64,000 bases of DNA from Acetobacter sp. (GCA_017413025.1 JAFPVE010000005.1:1-64000), one strand, 5' to 3'; counted from the stretch's first letter, positions 30,695 to 40,331 are shown. A program made the numbers and translations. Notes: generated by a model from the sequence alone, not told the origin.

Positions 30695-32335
30695 TCAATC
30701 GACTACACGTCTGCGAAAACTATCGGGGTCCGCTTCATCCCACCAACGCCGTAACATTGGATGTTCTGTCCCATCAATCAATTCCCCTTCCTTTACAAAA
30801 GGATAAAGCTGATCAATTTGGCGCGACTCCACAACACTCACTCTATGTCGTAAATGACAAGGTCTAAAACCAGCAACAGAATCTAACCCTGCTGCAATCG
30901 TTAATGTCCGTAAGACATCAATCGTAGCCTTATGAAACCTCGCAACTCTTTCAGCTTTTTCTGAAACGACTAGACCACGCTGCCGTGCAGGAGATTGTGT
31001 TGCAACCCCTGTTGGACAGGTATCGGTATGACACCGCATAGACTGAATACAGCCTAGAGAAAACATAAAGGCACGTGCTGCGTTACACCAATCTGCCCCC
31101 ATTGCTGCATTAATAGCAATATGTGCGCCAGATAAAACTTTACCAGAAGCAGCAAGTTTAATTTTACCTTTAAGCCTTGTACCAACGAGTGCGTTACGAG
31201 CAATAATGAGACCTTCACGTAAAGGCATACCCATGCTATCAGAAAGATCCGTCGGCGCAGCTCCTGTTCCTCCTTCTCCCCCATCCACAACGATAAAGTC
31301 AAGAAAAATCCCTGTTTTTAACATCGCTTTAACGACAGCATACAATTCATGTGGAAAGCCAACACATAATTTAATGCCTACAGGTTTTCCTCCCGACAAA
31401 TCACGCATACGCGCAGCAAACTCCAAAAGCTCACATGGCGTAGAAAATGCTGTATGTGCCGCGGGCGAAATACAATCTTGTCCTTCAGGAACACCACGTA
31501 TCTCGGCTATTTCTGGCGAAACTTTAGGACCAGGAAGCACACCTCCATGACCAGGTTTAGCCCCTTGTGATAACTTAATTTCAGTCATTTTAACGTGATC
31601 GTGTTGTGCACGGTCACGAAAACGCTCAGGATCAAAAGAACCATCTTTTTGACGGCATCCAAAATACCCTGATCCAAGCTCCCATACCAAATCACCACCA
31701 TGTTTTAGATGATAAGGAGAAAGCCCACCTTCACCCGTATCATGGTAGAAACCACCTATTTTTGCTCCAAGATTAAGAGCTTCAATAGCATTGGCTCCCA
31801 AGGCACCAAAACTCATCGCTGAAATATTTAAATATGATGCAGCGTAAGGCTTACTACATTGCTCTGTACCTACATGTACACGCATATCTATTTCAACATC
31901 TGGATTTGGCTTCATAGAGTGGGCTAACCATTCATACTCCCCACAATATACATCTAATTCTGTACCAAATGGATGTAACCCCTCTTCTCCTTTCGCACGC
32001 GCATAGACAAGTGCCCTTTCATCATGATTATAAGGCCTACCATCTAAGTCACCTTCTACGATATAAGAACGCAAAAACGGACGTAACCACTCAAAAAACC
32101 AACGAAAGCGCGCCGATGCTGGGAAATTCCGCCGTAAACTGTGGCTTATCTGAAACAAATCAATAATACACAAACAAAATACTGGAAGAGTAACAACCAG
32201 AAACCACAACAAAAGTGGGCACCACAAAGCTGCAAACAAAACAACAAAAGTACCCAGCAAACTCAGCCACAAGAGCACGTTACGTACAAAAGGACGATCT
32301 GTAAACAATGCTGTTATAAGAGTATCTTTTTCCAC
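30695..32335 (-). CDS. Membrane-anchored FMN-binding glutamate synthase family protein
   Basis: This protein carries a GltB-type FMN-binding TIM barrel (GLSPYHLKHGGDLVWELG, GQGAKPGHGG-like loop, FIVVDGGEGGTGAAP) and a Cys pattern like the 3Fe-4S motif of glutamate synthase (CIQSMRCHTDTCPTGVATQ). It lacks the amidotransferase domain, so it cannot use glutamine as a normal GltB does. Two membrane segments near the N terminus tether it. I choose the GTG at 32335 because AAGGA lies six bases upstream. Such proteins are widespread, with poorly known substrates. Confidence 0.85.
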   Translation of the reverse strand: MEKDTLITALFTDRPFVRNVLLWLSLLGTFVVLFAALWCPLLLWFLVVTLPVFCLCIIDLFQISHSLRRNFPASARFRWFFEWLRPFLRSYIVEGDLDGRPYNHDERALVYARAKGEEGLHPFGTELDVYCGEYEWLAHSMKPNPDVEIDMRVHVGTEQCSKPYAASYLNISAMSFGALGANAIEALNLGAKIGGFYHDTGEGGLSPYHLKHGGDLVWELGSGYFGCRQKDGSFDPERFRDRAQHDHVKMTEIKLSQGAKPGHGGVLPGPKVSPEIAEIRGVPEGQDCISPAAHTAFSTPCELLEFAARMRDLSGGKPVGIKLCVGFPHELYAVVKAMLKTGIFLDFIVVDGGEGGTGAAPTDLSDSMGMPLREGLIIARNALVGTRLKGKIKLAASGKVLSGAHIAINAAMGADWCNAARAFMFSLGCIQSMRCHTDTCPTGVATQSPARQRGLVVSEKAERVARFHKATIDVLRTLTIAAGLDSVAGFRPCHLRHRVSVVESRQIDQLYPFVKEGELIDGTEHPMLRRWWDEADPDSFRRRVVD

Positions 32336-32341
32336 TTTACA

Positions 32342-32346
32342 TCCTT
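32342..32346 (-). promoter_or_regulatory. Ribosome-binding site fixing the GTG start of the FMN protein
   Basis: AAGGA on the minus strand lies six bases before the GTG at 32335. The upstream ATG frame start at 32401 has no comparable site and would read through this one. Confidence 0.6.
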
Positions 32347-32533
32347 TCCATACAAGCAAATACGAAATAAATTTCAAACAGTAAAACGCTATTTTACACA
32401 CATTATATTATAAAGATATTTAAAGCCTTACGTTATAAATGTTTTACAAAAAACTCACTCTATTTTATGAGTAATTTAAAACTTGTCGTAAAACAACAAA
32501 AACAAACGTACCTTTGACTTTGATATTGACAGA

Positions 32534-33079
32534 TTAACTCGTTATACGCCCGATCATAAGATTCCCATTTCCTTTATTACTAGGCCAGAAAATAAGTATA
32601 AAAATCCCTATACATCCTGCACAGAGACCATCCATAAGTGCCATAGAAATCGGGACTCCAGGAATAAGATAAGTTGGAAAATCACAAGGTTTAGAAGGAA
32701 ACTGCGGCATGGAAGCCAAAAGCTCAGCAACCGTACGCCCTTTAAGATACGGTGCATGGCATTCAGGAAGTGGACTAGACCACCACCCCCATTCCACCCC
32801 AACATGACATGCAGATAAGCCTACACTCACACAAAGTAATATTAAACATATCCCAAGAAAAAAACGTCCACCTTGAGAAGGAAACAAAAACGCTAGAACA
32901 GATATCCCTAATAAAACACGCCAAGGCCACCGTTCCCACAAACATAATTCACACGGTACAATACCAAGCCTATGCTCCACCCACCAAGCTATCGCCAAAA
33001 CAAACACACTTGCAAGCGTTAAAGATCCTGCTATAAACCGAACACGCTTTTGCACATACAAACGTTGCCTATACAACAA
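32534..33079 (-). CDS. dsbB: Disulfide bond formation protein B
   Basis: This inner-membrane quinone reductase re-oxidises DsbA. The 181-residue protein has about four membrane helices. The first redox pair is CELC in VPCELCLWERWPW, immediately followed by the conserved Arg. The second periplasmic pair is formed by the Cys of PECHAPYL and that of KPCDFPTYL. An additional CAGC sits in the last helix. The pattern matches DsbB well. It is separated from otsB by 153 bases that include a hairpin. Confidence 0.88.
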   Translation of the reverse strand: MLYRQRLYVQKRVRFIAGSLTLASVFVLAIAWWVEHRLGIVPCELCLWERWPWRVLLGISVLAFLFPSQGGRFFLGICLILLCVSVGLSACHVGVEWGWWSSPLPECHAPYLKGRTVAELLASMPQFPSKPCDFPTYLIPGVPISMALMDGLCAGCIGIFILIFWPSNKGNGNLMIGRITS

Positions 33080-33173
33080 TAAACCACCCTACCAAAACCA
33101 TGTTGCCTCCTTGCCTTATATTCAAATATTCAAAAGAAAGAAAATAAACGCGTTAAATATGTAATATGTACAT

Positions 33174-33205
33174 CATCTCTTAACATAGTAGAACTATGAG
33201 AGATG
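33174..33205. repeat. Bulged hairpin between otsB and dsbB
   Basis: Arms catctct (33174-33180) and agagatg (33199-33205) enclose a second stem catagt/actatg with an aga loop. Three unpaired bases (taa) bulge on the left. Neither strand shows a following T-run, so termination after otsB is only a guess. Confidence 0.45.
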
Positions 33206-33232
33206 TTATACGCCTCTTATCAATTTCATAAA

Positions 33233-34015
33233 TTATTCATTTTGTTCTATTGTTTGAGATCGAGATGTTGTAAGTGCTTGATCTTCTTTCACTAACGAGG
33301 CTAACCAATTCCGAAAAAACGCAGGTGTAGGAAAATCTACTGGAATGCGATAGCATATCCCACCTAATCGTTGCGTTGTTTGCATCCCATCTTCGTCTAT
33401 ATAATCGCGTCCAATATAAACAGGTTTACGCCCCACAAAAGGCACCCTTTGCATAATTTGTGCTACAGCATAGCCTTTATCAATGCCCCTAGGGCGAATC
33501 TCCCATGCCATATGAGCAGGACGAAGAACGAACTCTCCCTCCGACTCATCAACCCACCCCTGCGCAGCTGCTTTTAAAACAGTTTCCGTTTCAGGCGCTG
33601 CGCGATAATGCAAGATAAACCCTCCTGTAATGTGTTCTAGACGTGTACCAGGCAATGTTCCAAGAAGATCACGCGCTCGCGTCAGCCAGTGCCGTGGAAA
33701 CGGTGGAAAAGCGGCCTGTTCAATATCTCCTCCCGGTCGAAAGCGAATCGTTGCTCCGCGATCACCCGCCATAGCAAAAGGAATCTCTCCTAGGAGTTTA
33801 TCAAGGTCTTCCATTGAACGCCGAGAAATAATCGCCAAAGCACCACGACAAGCTGCTCTCAAACCCGCAAGAATATCTAATAGACCATCAGGCATTTTCA
33901 CATCGTCTATAGGTTGTAAAGTCTCAACCAAAGTACCATCAAAATCGATTAAAAAAGCAGTTTTCGTTAAATTCGGTATCGGAAAACGCGTGTGCCCGAC
34001 ATCAGAAAATCTCAC
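33233..34015 (-). CDS. otsB: Trehalose-phosphatase-like HAD hydrolase
   Basis: This is an OtsB-family phosphatase expected to convert trehalose 6-phosphate to trehalose. The HAD nucleophile motif is intact (Asp24 and Asp26 in LIDFDGTLVE). The conserved AGDRGATIR region and the lysine of GIDKGYAV are also present. The last motif, usually GDDxTDE, reads IGRDYIDED, so the first Asp, which normally helps hold Mg, is Arg. The protein may therefore be weakly active or inactive. No otsA is in the window. The 260-residue length is normal. Confidence 0.82.
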   Translation of the reverse strand: MRFSDVGHTRFPIPNLTKTAFLIDFDGTLVETLQPIDDVKMPDGLLDILAGLRAACRGALAIISRRSMEDLDKLLGEIPFAMAGDRGATIRFRPGGDIEQAAFPPFPRHWLTRARDLLGTLPGTRLEHITGGFILHYRAAPETETVLKAAAQGWVDESEGEFVLRPAHMAWEIRPRGIDKGYAVAQIMQRVPFVGRKPVYIGRDYIDEDGMQTTQRLGGICYRIPVDFPTPAFFRNWLASLVKEDQALTTSRSQTIEQNE

Positions 34016-34120
34016 CCTATAATTCCTCTCTTTTTCTACTTTCCCTGTGCAACAGGTTTCAAAACATATCTTATTTTCCGTATGACAAAATCATTCAAAG
34101 AATTAACGAACTAACAAATA

Positions 34121-34951
34121 CTACCTTATTTCTGGCGTACGACTACGTCCGCTCCAAGGTGTAGAAAACGGAACAGGAGGTGGTAATTTTGTTCCTTTCT
34201 CTACAGGTAACACAGAATGCATCACTTGCCTATCTTGCCTATTTTGTGGTTTACCTTGTATCGATGAAGGTGACGTATACCTGGGTAAAGTTCTCTCGTC
34301 CCTAGAGGACACAATACTCGAAGAAAAAGAGTCGTTTTGTTTTGTTTGTGACTCACTCTGTATGTCTGCCTCGCTCTGTGTATTTGTTTGTACAGAATCT
34401 GGCACTTTATCAGACACCATAGAAATAGAAGAAGATACCATTGGCAAATGAGGGACAACAGGTTTGGGCAAAGCGGGTAATTGTGGCGGTAAATCACTTC
34501 CATCGCATCGTATAACTTGTACGTCGTAAAGAGGATCTTCCAAAATACCTAAAGAAGGTTCTGCTGCTAGCATCCAACCATGAAATGGTACACCATTACG
34601 AAGCGTATCTCGAATATCCAACCAAGCCGCAGCATCAGAGGCAAGTGTTGGAGGACGTTGCAAACACCGTCCAACCGTAATGGTCAAGTTTTTATATTGA
34701 CGTACGGTATTAACTGGAATTGTCAAAACCTCAACATGAGATTCTAATCTATCAAGCACACGCAACACAGCCGTCCCTTTCCCTTGCCACGTATTAGGAG
34801 GATAAGCCACAGGTGGCGCTATAGGTATAGGGGGGGGTACTTGTGCCCAAGCAACTGAAGATTTTGCCACAAAAGCCCCCTCTCCGACTATGATACAACA
34901 ACTCCATACAGTACAAAAGCGTAGGACGTACCATAATACGCTGGGTGTCAT
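34121..34951 (-). CDS. DUF2155 domain protein, secreted
   Basis: The product is 276 residues with a signal peptide. The DUF2155-like core (about residues 55-150) reads KGTAVLRVLDRLESHVE, then WLDIRD, then FHGWMLAAEPSLGILEDPLYDVQVI with conserved Cys. The second half is low-complexity, Ser-, Pro- and Gln-rich and probably disordered. Its start overlaps the stop of the preceding 81-residue gene by four bases (ATGA), implying coupled translation. The family has no known function, but it repeatedly sits near NDUFA12 in alphaproteobacteria, as here. Confidence 0.82.
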   Translation of the reverse strand: MTPSVLWYVLRFCTVWSCCIIVGEGAFVAKSSVAWAQVPPPIPIAPPVAYPPNTWQGKGTAVLRVLDRLESHVEVLTIPVNTVRQYKNLTITVGRCLQRPPTLASDAAAWLDIRDTLRNGVPFHGWMLAAEPSLGILEDPLYDVQVIRCDGSDLPPQLPALPKPVVPHLPMVSSSISMVSDKVPDSVQTNTQSEADIQSESQTKQNDSFSSSIVSSRDERTLPRYTSPSSIQGKPQNRQDRQVMHSVLPVEKGTKLPPPVPFSTPWSGRSRTPEIR

Positions 34952-35193
34952 TCATCAACCTTTGGCGTTTTAAGGGTTAAAATATACTGAACTAACTTCT
35001 CACGCATGCCTTGTGCACTCACGCCCATAAGAACAGCATCATCAAACGCATCTTTGACTATTTGTTGCACTTCTCGCCAATTTTCTTCTAAAACACGTAT
35101 TTTTTCTAGGCAGGAAACAGGTTGTCCGTTCTCTTGTAACCAGACACACAAATCCTCGTGCGTTTTATGAGAGGTTTTTAAGGAAATCGTCAC
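34948..35193 (-). CDS. Small protein of unknown function in the NDUFA12-mlaD operon
   Basis: This 81-residue protein starts MTISLKTSHKTHEDLCVWL and is hydrophilic, mostly helical in appearance, without a signal peptide. I do not recognise it. Its stop overlaps the DUF2155 start (ATGA), and it lies 56 bases after mlaD, so it is clearly part of the operon. The tight coupling suggests a role shared with its neighbours, but nothing in the sequence tells which one. Confidence 0.7.
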   Translation of the reverse strand: MTISLKTSHKTHEDLCVWLQENGQPVSCLEKIRVLEENWREVQQIVKDAFDDAVLMGVSAQGMREKLVQYILTLKTPKVDE

Positions 35194-35249
35194 TTTAAGT
35201 GTATTCCCCCCCTCAACACCGTAGCGCTTTATTTACGCAAAAACTCATT

Positions 35250-35807
35250 TCAGTCATCCCTTTCCTGCATGCCTCCCGCAGAATGAACAAGCCTATTCGG
35301 CGATATCGTTTTTAGAGAAGAACAACCTTGCGTACTCGTTTTAGTGACCGATAAAACAAACCGACTTAATAACTGCTCAAGGCTTATTGCCCCTTGTGTC
35401 TGTGTCAGAGTCGCACCAGGACGCAAAACAACATCACTGCCTCCGGGAGAAAGATCAATATATTTACCTCCAAGCAGGCTATCGCTTGTAATAATTGCTG
35501 CAGTATCACGTGAAAGTTTAATATCAGACCTCACTGTAAACGTGACATGTGCTTGGTAATTTTCAGGATCCACAGTCTCAGCCACAACTGTTCCCACACG
35601 AACACCTGCTAAACGTACATCTGCACCAACATCTAACCCATCAATATGTGAAAAATCAGCATTTAAGGTATAGCCCGCCATAGGAGTAACGCTTTTCTTT
35701 TCTAATACCGCCGCCCAAAGCATGGCAATAAACAAGACAAGAACAGCAAGCCCAACCAAAAATTCCACGATACTCCCTTGTGCTTTTTCGACGATTTCTC
35801 TAGTCAA
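35250..35807 (-). CDS. mlaD: MlaD-type MCE-domain lipid transport protein
   Basis: This inner-membrane-anchored MCE protein forms the hexameric ring of the Mla phospholipid shuttle. One N-terminal membrane helix (about residues 13-33) is followed by the MCE domain, recognisable in DFSHIDGLDVGADVRLAGVRVG and later DSLLGGKYIDLSPGG. The 185-residue length is right for MlaD. Its partners mlaE and mlaF are 20 kb away in this window, rather than adjacent. Here it sits between NDUFA12 and the small protein gene. Confidence 0.92.
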   Translation of the reverse strand: MTREIVEKAQGSIVEFLVGLAVLVLFIAMLWAAVLEKKSVTPMAGYTLNADFSHIDGLDVGADVRLAGVRVGTVVAETVDPENYQAHVTFTVRSDIKLSRDTAAIITSDSLLGGKYIDLSPGGSDVVLRPGATLTQTQGAISLEQLLSRFVLSVTKTSTQGCSSLKTISPNRLVHSAGGMQERDD

Positions 35808-35876
35808 TTGACACGCTACTTTTGCTAGTATTTATGTAAGAGCGACTTTATTTCTAAAACCTCTACCCTACTAAAA

Positions 35877-36257
35877 CTATTTTTTAGGAGACCAAGACTC
35901 ATATTCCCCCGTTGCGGGCGGGTGATTGCCTGTTTCATAAAGGCTTCCCTGTGGGCGATAAGCCTCAGGCGTTCCCGTCATATTAGGCTGATGAGGCAAC
36001 TGCCAAGGTTGACGTTCTTCTTGTGGAATGGGGGAATCAAGCATGTGATGTAACCACCCCCACCACTCCGCAGGTACAGCAGACGGATCCTCTCCTTTGG
36101 AATAAATAACCCACCGTTCATGCCTGGTCACACCGCCACCTATACGCGTAGCGTGTTTTGACTCGTAATAACAACGCCCATCCGCATCTTTTCCGACAAG
36201 ACGCCCATTCAGGTATGTATGCAACCGTGTTCCAATATTTGCCATAACTATTTCCAA
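35877..36257 (-). CDS. NDUFA12-family NADH:quinone oxidoreductase accessory subunit
   Basis: This is the bacterial homolog of the complex I 17.2-kDa accessory subunit (NDUFA12/B17.2). The characteristic stretch is GRCYYESKHATRIGG, then RHERWVIYSKGEDPSAVPAEWWGWLHH and PHQPNMTGTPEAYRP. At 126 residues it is normal. It could start at MANIGTRL, four residues downstream of the first Met. It is the first gene of the operon with mlaD, the small protein and DUF2155. It fits together with the NDUFAF6-like gene elsewhere in this window. Confidence 0.92.
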   Translation of the reverse strand: MEIVMANIGTRLHTYLNGRLVGKDADGRCYYESKHATRIGGGVTRHERWVIYSKGEDPSAVPAEWWGWLHHMLDSPIPQEERQPWQLPHQPNMTGTPEAYRPQGSLYETGNHPPATGEYESWSPKK

Positions 36258-36465
36258 AAACCCTATTTTACATTAACTGAGGTCACGATTTCATTATCGT
36301 TTACTTTCATAACTACCTACAGTTGAAATATTAATGAGAGATGATACCTTATTCAAAATTATTATTCCACATATCCATATTTTTTAAGTCATAATAGCCT
36401 TACATTTTTTGCGTTTTTAGAAATCGACCTTTCTTTTGCTCTATAACAACGGTAATATCACGCTT

Positions 36466-38055
36466 ATGGACAAAGCTAAAAATCACATGAAAAGTAAAAA
36501 TTATTGGGATGGCGTACTCATGAACACACTTGAAGCTACAGCTGATCCCGATTCACCACTTCGTTCTGTGACACTTCCTGTTGAGTGGGATATGGTGGCT
36601 GCCTCTGCTTTAGCACAGATTGTTCCGGGTGATGATGCTATTGACCTCTCTAACTTAACGGCTGAATGGCTTCCTATATTAGCCCCAGATGATCAAACAG
36701 CACGCGCTCTTGTCTGGCTCCTTCTGACACGCCAAGCTTCCCCAACAGAAGCCGTTTGGCATGGTTTATTTGACCGTCCAGCCGGGTTTATCATTAATTT
36801 AGGAGCGTTTGTTTCTCCAGATTCTTGTTTTGAGGCACGTAGTTTTGTTGCTGCTTTACGACTAATAAGCACCGTTTTACGCCATACTGCCCAAACCACA
36901 GCCGAATTACGTAATGAAGAACTTCCCCTTCCCGATCTTTTCGATTCTATTTCTCAATCTACACCTCAAAAGGACATATCTCCGTTTTCTTCTGCCCCTT
37001 TTTCTCCTGCTGGGAAAATTTTATTAACGAATCTTGATGTCTGTTTATCAGGTGTCGGTCTTGATTATGATAGTGAAGATGGCAGGCATGCTGCCTGTGC
37101 CATTACAGCTTTAGCGACAATAACCGCTCATCTGGGCTGTGAGTTAGAAACTCTTCCAATTCCTCCTACTCACAATGTTCTCCCCGGATTAGGTGAAGCA
37201 CTCCGTGATGTTTGGAACGAAGCTGCCATAGCTGTAGAAAAACCTCTCCCTTTGATTGAAACAGGGTTTTCAACCCCAAACCCGATTGACGGACTGCTTG
37301 GTGTTGAGACCTGCGGATTTGCCCCCACCTTTTCGCTTCTCCGTCCTGATGGAAGCCTTGCAACCAGTACGCGGAAACGGCTTGAATTTCGTGGTTTTAC
37401 GTTAGAAACAGCCCTTGCCGCTGCTCTTGCAGGGGAAAGCGTGCTTCCTCGACCAAGCCCAAAAGCCCACCTCGCTATGCATCACGCCCTCACAAGTTTT
37501 GTTGATTTCATGCCCGCTAAACCTGAAATAACATTATCTTGTCCAGATACATATCTTGCCCGTGGTCAACGACACTTTTTACCAACGCGACATAGTGGTT
37601 TAACGCAAAAAACGACAATTGGCGGTCATAGTCTTTTTATGCGTACCAGTGATTATGAAGACGGCAGTTTAGGTGAACTCTCGCTGACACCTACGCGCGC
37701 GAGTACTATGGTACGCGGACTTATGGAAAGTTTTGGAGAAGCTGTTAGTATTGGTTTACAGTACGGCGTTCCGCTCGAAGCTTTTGTTGACCATTTTGCC
37801 TATTCTTGTTTTGGCGTAGCAGGAACAGTAGAAGGTGATCCTGTTGCCTCTTATGCCACCTCTATGCTTGATTATGTTTTCCGCACGCTTTCTAACACTT
37901 ATTTAGGACGTCGTCTTCCTGATAGTGCCCGACAAGATAATTTACAAGATCAAGACCCTCTTTTACCCCTTGACTTTCCCGATTCTCAACAAACAAATTA
38001 TTCTTCTTCCACACGTAGGAATCGTTTTCTACGACTTGTTTCTTCTCTACAATAA
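36466..38055 (+). CDS. TSCPD/ribonucleotide-reductase-like protein lacking the catalytic half
   Basis: The C-terminal ~130 residues are very like the TSCPD domain of B12-dependent reductase NrdJ: QKTTIGGHSLFMRTSDYEDG, LMESFGEAVSIGLQYGVPLE and SMLDYVFRTLSNTYLGRR. The central part (GLLGVETCGFAPTFSLLRP) resembles the region upstream of it in NrdJ. The N-terminal catalytic barrel with its radical-carrying Cys and NPCSE-type motif is absent. At about 529 residues it is less than half of NrdJ. It heads an operon with ridA, folD and metF. The start is uncertain: TTG 36436, ATG 36466 and ATG 36520 are all possible. Function unknown. Confidence 0.8.
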   Translation: MDKAKNHMKSKNYWDGVLMNTLEATADPDSPLRSVTLPVEWDMVAASALAQIVPGDDAIDLSNLTAEWLPILAPDDQTARALVWLLLTRQASPTEAVWHGLFDRPAGFIINLGAFVSPDSCFEARSFVAALRLISTVLRHTAQTTAELRNEELPLPDLFDSISQSTPQKDISPFSSAPFSPAGKILLTNLDVCLSGVGLDYDSEDGRHAACAITALATITAHLGCELETLPIPPTHNVLPGLGEALRDVWNEAAIAVEKPLPLIETGFSTPNPIDGLLGVETCGFAPTFSLLRPDGSLATSTRKRLEFRGFTLETALAAALAGESVLPRPSPKAHLAMHHALTSFVDFMPAKPEITLSCPDTYLARGQRHFLPTRHSGLTQKTTIGGHSLFMRTSDYEDGSLGELSLTPTRASTMVRGLMESFGEAVSIGLQYGVPLEAFVDHFAYSCFGVAGTVEGDPVASYATSMLDYVFRTLSNTYLGRRLPDSARQDNLQDQDPLLPLDFPDSQQTNYSSSTRRNRFLRLVSSLQ

Positions 38056-38066
38056 GGATTTTTCCT

Positions 38067-38528
38067 ATGAGTACGCCAGAAAATCGCCTGAATACACTCA
38101 ACATTACGCTTCCGATTCCTGCCAAACCTATCGCTAACTATGTGGGTGCCGTGCAGACGGGATCACTCCTTGTTATTTCAGGGCAGCTTCCTTTACACGA
38201 GGGAAAATTATTTGCCACAGGTAAACTTGGTGCCTCTGTTTCACTGGAAACCGCTATCGAAGCGGCACGCTATAGCATGATCAACGTTATTGCTCAAGTC
38301 CGTTCCGTTGTTGGTGATTTATCACGGGTCAAACGTGTTGTCCGTTTAGGTGGTTTTATCGCCTGCACAGCAGAATTTACAGCCCACGCAACAGTCATGA
38401 ACGGGGCTTCTGACCTAGCTGTCGCTGTTTTTGGCGATGCGGGCTATCATGCCCGTTCTACCATAGGTGTTTCTTCTCTCCCTCTTGATGCACCTGTTGA
38501 AGTAGAAGGTTTATTCGAAATTATTTAG
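38067..38528 (+). CDS. RidA/YjgF-family enamine deaminase
   Basis: RidA proteins hydrolyse reactive enamine/imine intermediates such as those released by threonine dehydratase (ilvA is in this window). The 153-residue length suits the longer RidA group. Family markers are VISGQLPLHEGKL, the ARYSMINVIAQVRS helix, VVRLGGFIACTAEF, and the HARSTIGVSSLPLD stretch carrying the conserved Arg, followed by EVEGLFEII. AAGGA sits eight bases before ATG. It begins 11 bases after the RNR-like gene, so it is in the same operon. Confidence 0.9.
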   Translation: MSTPENRLNTLNITLPIPAKPIANYVGAVQTGSLLVISGQLPLHEGKLFATGKLGASVSLETAIEAARYSMINVIAQVRSVVGDLSRVKRVVRLGGFIACTAEFTAHATVMNGASDLAVAVFGDAGYHARSTIGVSSLPLDAPVEVEGLFEII

Positions 38529-38573
38529 ACCATAAAGAAGGTTATCATTTTTTAAGAATATATAGGCTTATAC

Positions 38574-39482
38574 GTGACACATTCCTCACCTTCTTCTCAT
38601 AAAGCCAGTTTAATTGATGGTAAGGCTTATGCGGCTTCCTTATACACGCGTATTCGTGAAGATATTATCTCTTTTCATGAACAATACGGCATTACCCCCG
38701 GATTAGCTGTTGTACTTGTCGGCAATGATCCTGCTAGTGAAATTTATGTGCGTAACAAGGCACTTCAAACACACCATGTAGGTATGCGTTCTTTTATGCA
38801 TATGCTCCCTGAAACAACCTCAGAATCCGAGCTCTTAACCCTTATCAAACAACTCAATGCCGACCCGGCTGTTCATGGTATTTTAGTACAATTACCTTTA
38901 CCTTCAGGCATTGAAGCCCATCGTGTTATCAATACTATTCTTCCGCAAAAAGATGTTGATGGTCTTGGTGAAGTCAATATAGGGCGACTGGCGTCAAACC
39001 GCCCCGGCATTATTCCGTGTACACCGCTTGGTTGCGTGCTTTTATTACGTGACCAACTCGGCGATATGAAAGGGCAGCATGCTGTTGTTATTGGCTGTTC
39101 TCACCTTGTTGGTAAACCGCTGGCACTCCTTTTACTCGCAGAAGGCTGTACTGTGTCTATTGCCCATATTCATACCCGTGATATAAAAGTTTTAACCCAA
39201 CAAGCCGATATTCTTATTACAGCAACGGGGTGCCATGGGTTGGTACGAGGGGATTGGATTAAACCCGGCGCTACCGTTATTGACGTGGGCATTACGCGTT
39301 TACAAACAGAAGAAGGAAAAAGCCGTATTGTAGGAGATGTGTTTTTTGATGAAGCTGTCCACGTTGCGGGGCGTATTACTCCTGTTCCGGGGGGGATTGG
39401 TCCTATGACCATTGCCTGTTTGCTTGAAAACACGCTCACAGCAGCGCGGATTCAGGTTGGGAAATCTCTTCCATGCGTTTAA
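38574..39482 (+). CDS. folD: Bifunctional methylene-tetrahydrofolate dehydrogenase/cyclohydrolase
   Basis: FolD oxidises methylene-THF to methenyl-THF and hydrolyses it to formyl-THF. The catalytic lysine motif YVRNKAL, the [11 protein letters not shown] segment, the QKDVDGL stretch, the nucleotide-binding [14 protein letters not shown] and the end signature [11 protein letters not shown] are intact. The 302-residue length is normal. The start is GTG. The last 10 bases overlap the next gene, which belongs to the same one-carbon pathway. Confidence 0.95.
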   Translation: MTHSSPSSHKASLIDGKAYAASLYTRIREDIISFHEQYGITPGLAVVLVGNDPASEIYVRNKALQTHHVGMRSFMHMLPETTSESELLTLIKQLNADPAVHGILVQLPLPSGIEAHRVINTILPQKDVDGLGEVNIGRLASNRPGIIPCTPLGCVLLLRDQLGDMKGQHAVVIGCSHLVGKPLALLLLAEGCTVSIAHIHTRDIKVLTQQADILITATGCHGLVRGDWIKPGATVIDVGITRLQTEEGKSRIVGDVFFDEAVHVAGRITPVPGGIGPMTIACLLENTLTAARIQVGKSLPCV

Positions 39483-40237
39483 CCCGTCTTTCTGTTGAAT
39501 TAGTGCCGCGTTCACGCCAAAATCTTTTAGAGGAAACCCACCTCGTTCGTACCTTGTTTCCCATAGCGGATACGATCAATATCCCAGATCTTTTTCGTTT
39601 TCCCTTACGGAGTTGGCAAGCAACAAGCCTTATATACCCTCTGTATCAGCAAGTAATTCCGCATATTCGCGCCATTGATATTGCACCAGATACCCCTCTG
39701 CCGGGCATAGATAACCCTCATCTTAAAGAAATTTTAATTATTCATGGAGATACTTCTCCCGATTTATCTCACATAACATATCCCAATAGTACGGAAAGTA
39801 TTCTCCGCCGTTACAAGAAAGAAGCCCCTCATTTACGCCTCTACGCGGCTTTTGACCCTTACCGCCGTGCTCCATGGCAAGAACTTGAAGATGTTGCCCG
39901 CAAAAAAGATGCTGGTGCTGATGGCTTTTTTACCCAACCTATTTTTGACCGTAGGCTTTTTGACCTCTGCCGTGATTGGTTACATCATGAAAATGTTTTT
40001 TGGGGGATAAGCCCTGTTCTTGGTCCACGTTCACGCGCCTATTGGGAAACAACAAACCATGTTGTCTTTCCTCAAAATTTTTCTTACACGCTAGAGGATA
40101 ATATCGCTTTTGCCAGAACTATTTTACAAGAACTTTCCACCGAAGCAGGTTGTGCTTATCTCATGCCTGTTCGCGTGAAACTCGAACACTATTTACCCCC
40201 CTTACTCGACAACATCTCATCAGACAACATCACATAG
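39473..40237 (+). CDS. Methylenetetrahydrofolate reductase-like protein
   Basis: The TIM-barrel protein has an N-terminal SVELVPR that matches the SFEFFPP Glu motif of MetF, and the substrate-region stretch [12 protein letters not shown]. Residues of about 115-160 ([11 protein letters not shown] to KKDAGADG) look like MetF as well. At 254 residues it is shorter than the ~295 of E. coli MetF. Its start overlaps the folD stop by 10 bases, which supports a one-carbon role. It may be a divergent MetF or a related enzyme; I would not claim activity. Confidence 0.75.
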   Translation: MRLTRLSVELVPRSRQNLLEETHLVRTLFPIADTINIPDLFRFPLRSWQATSLIYPLYQQVIPHIRAIDIAPDTPLPGIDNPHLKEILIIHGDTSPDLSHITYPNSTESILRRYKKEAPHLRLYAAFDPYRRAPWQELEDVARKKDAGADGFFTQPIFDRRLFDLCRDWLHHENVFWGISPVLGPRSRAYWETTNHVVFPQNFSYTLEDNIAFARTILQELSTEAGCAYLMPVRVKLEHYLPPLLDNISSDNIT

Positions 40238-40331
40238 ACAGACAAGAAAACCTTTACAAAGATCTAAGCGTCGGGTAAAAGTTTAACTTATAAGGTATGA
40301 TGATCCATACAGGTGGAGATAAACCAAAAGT

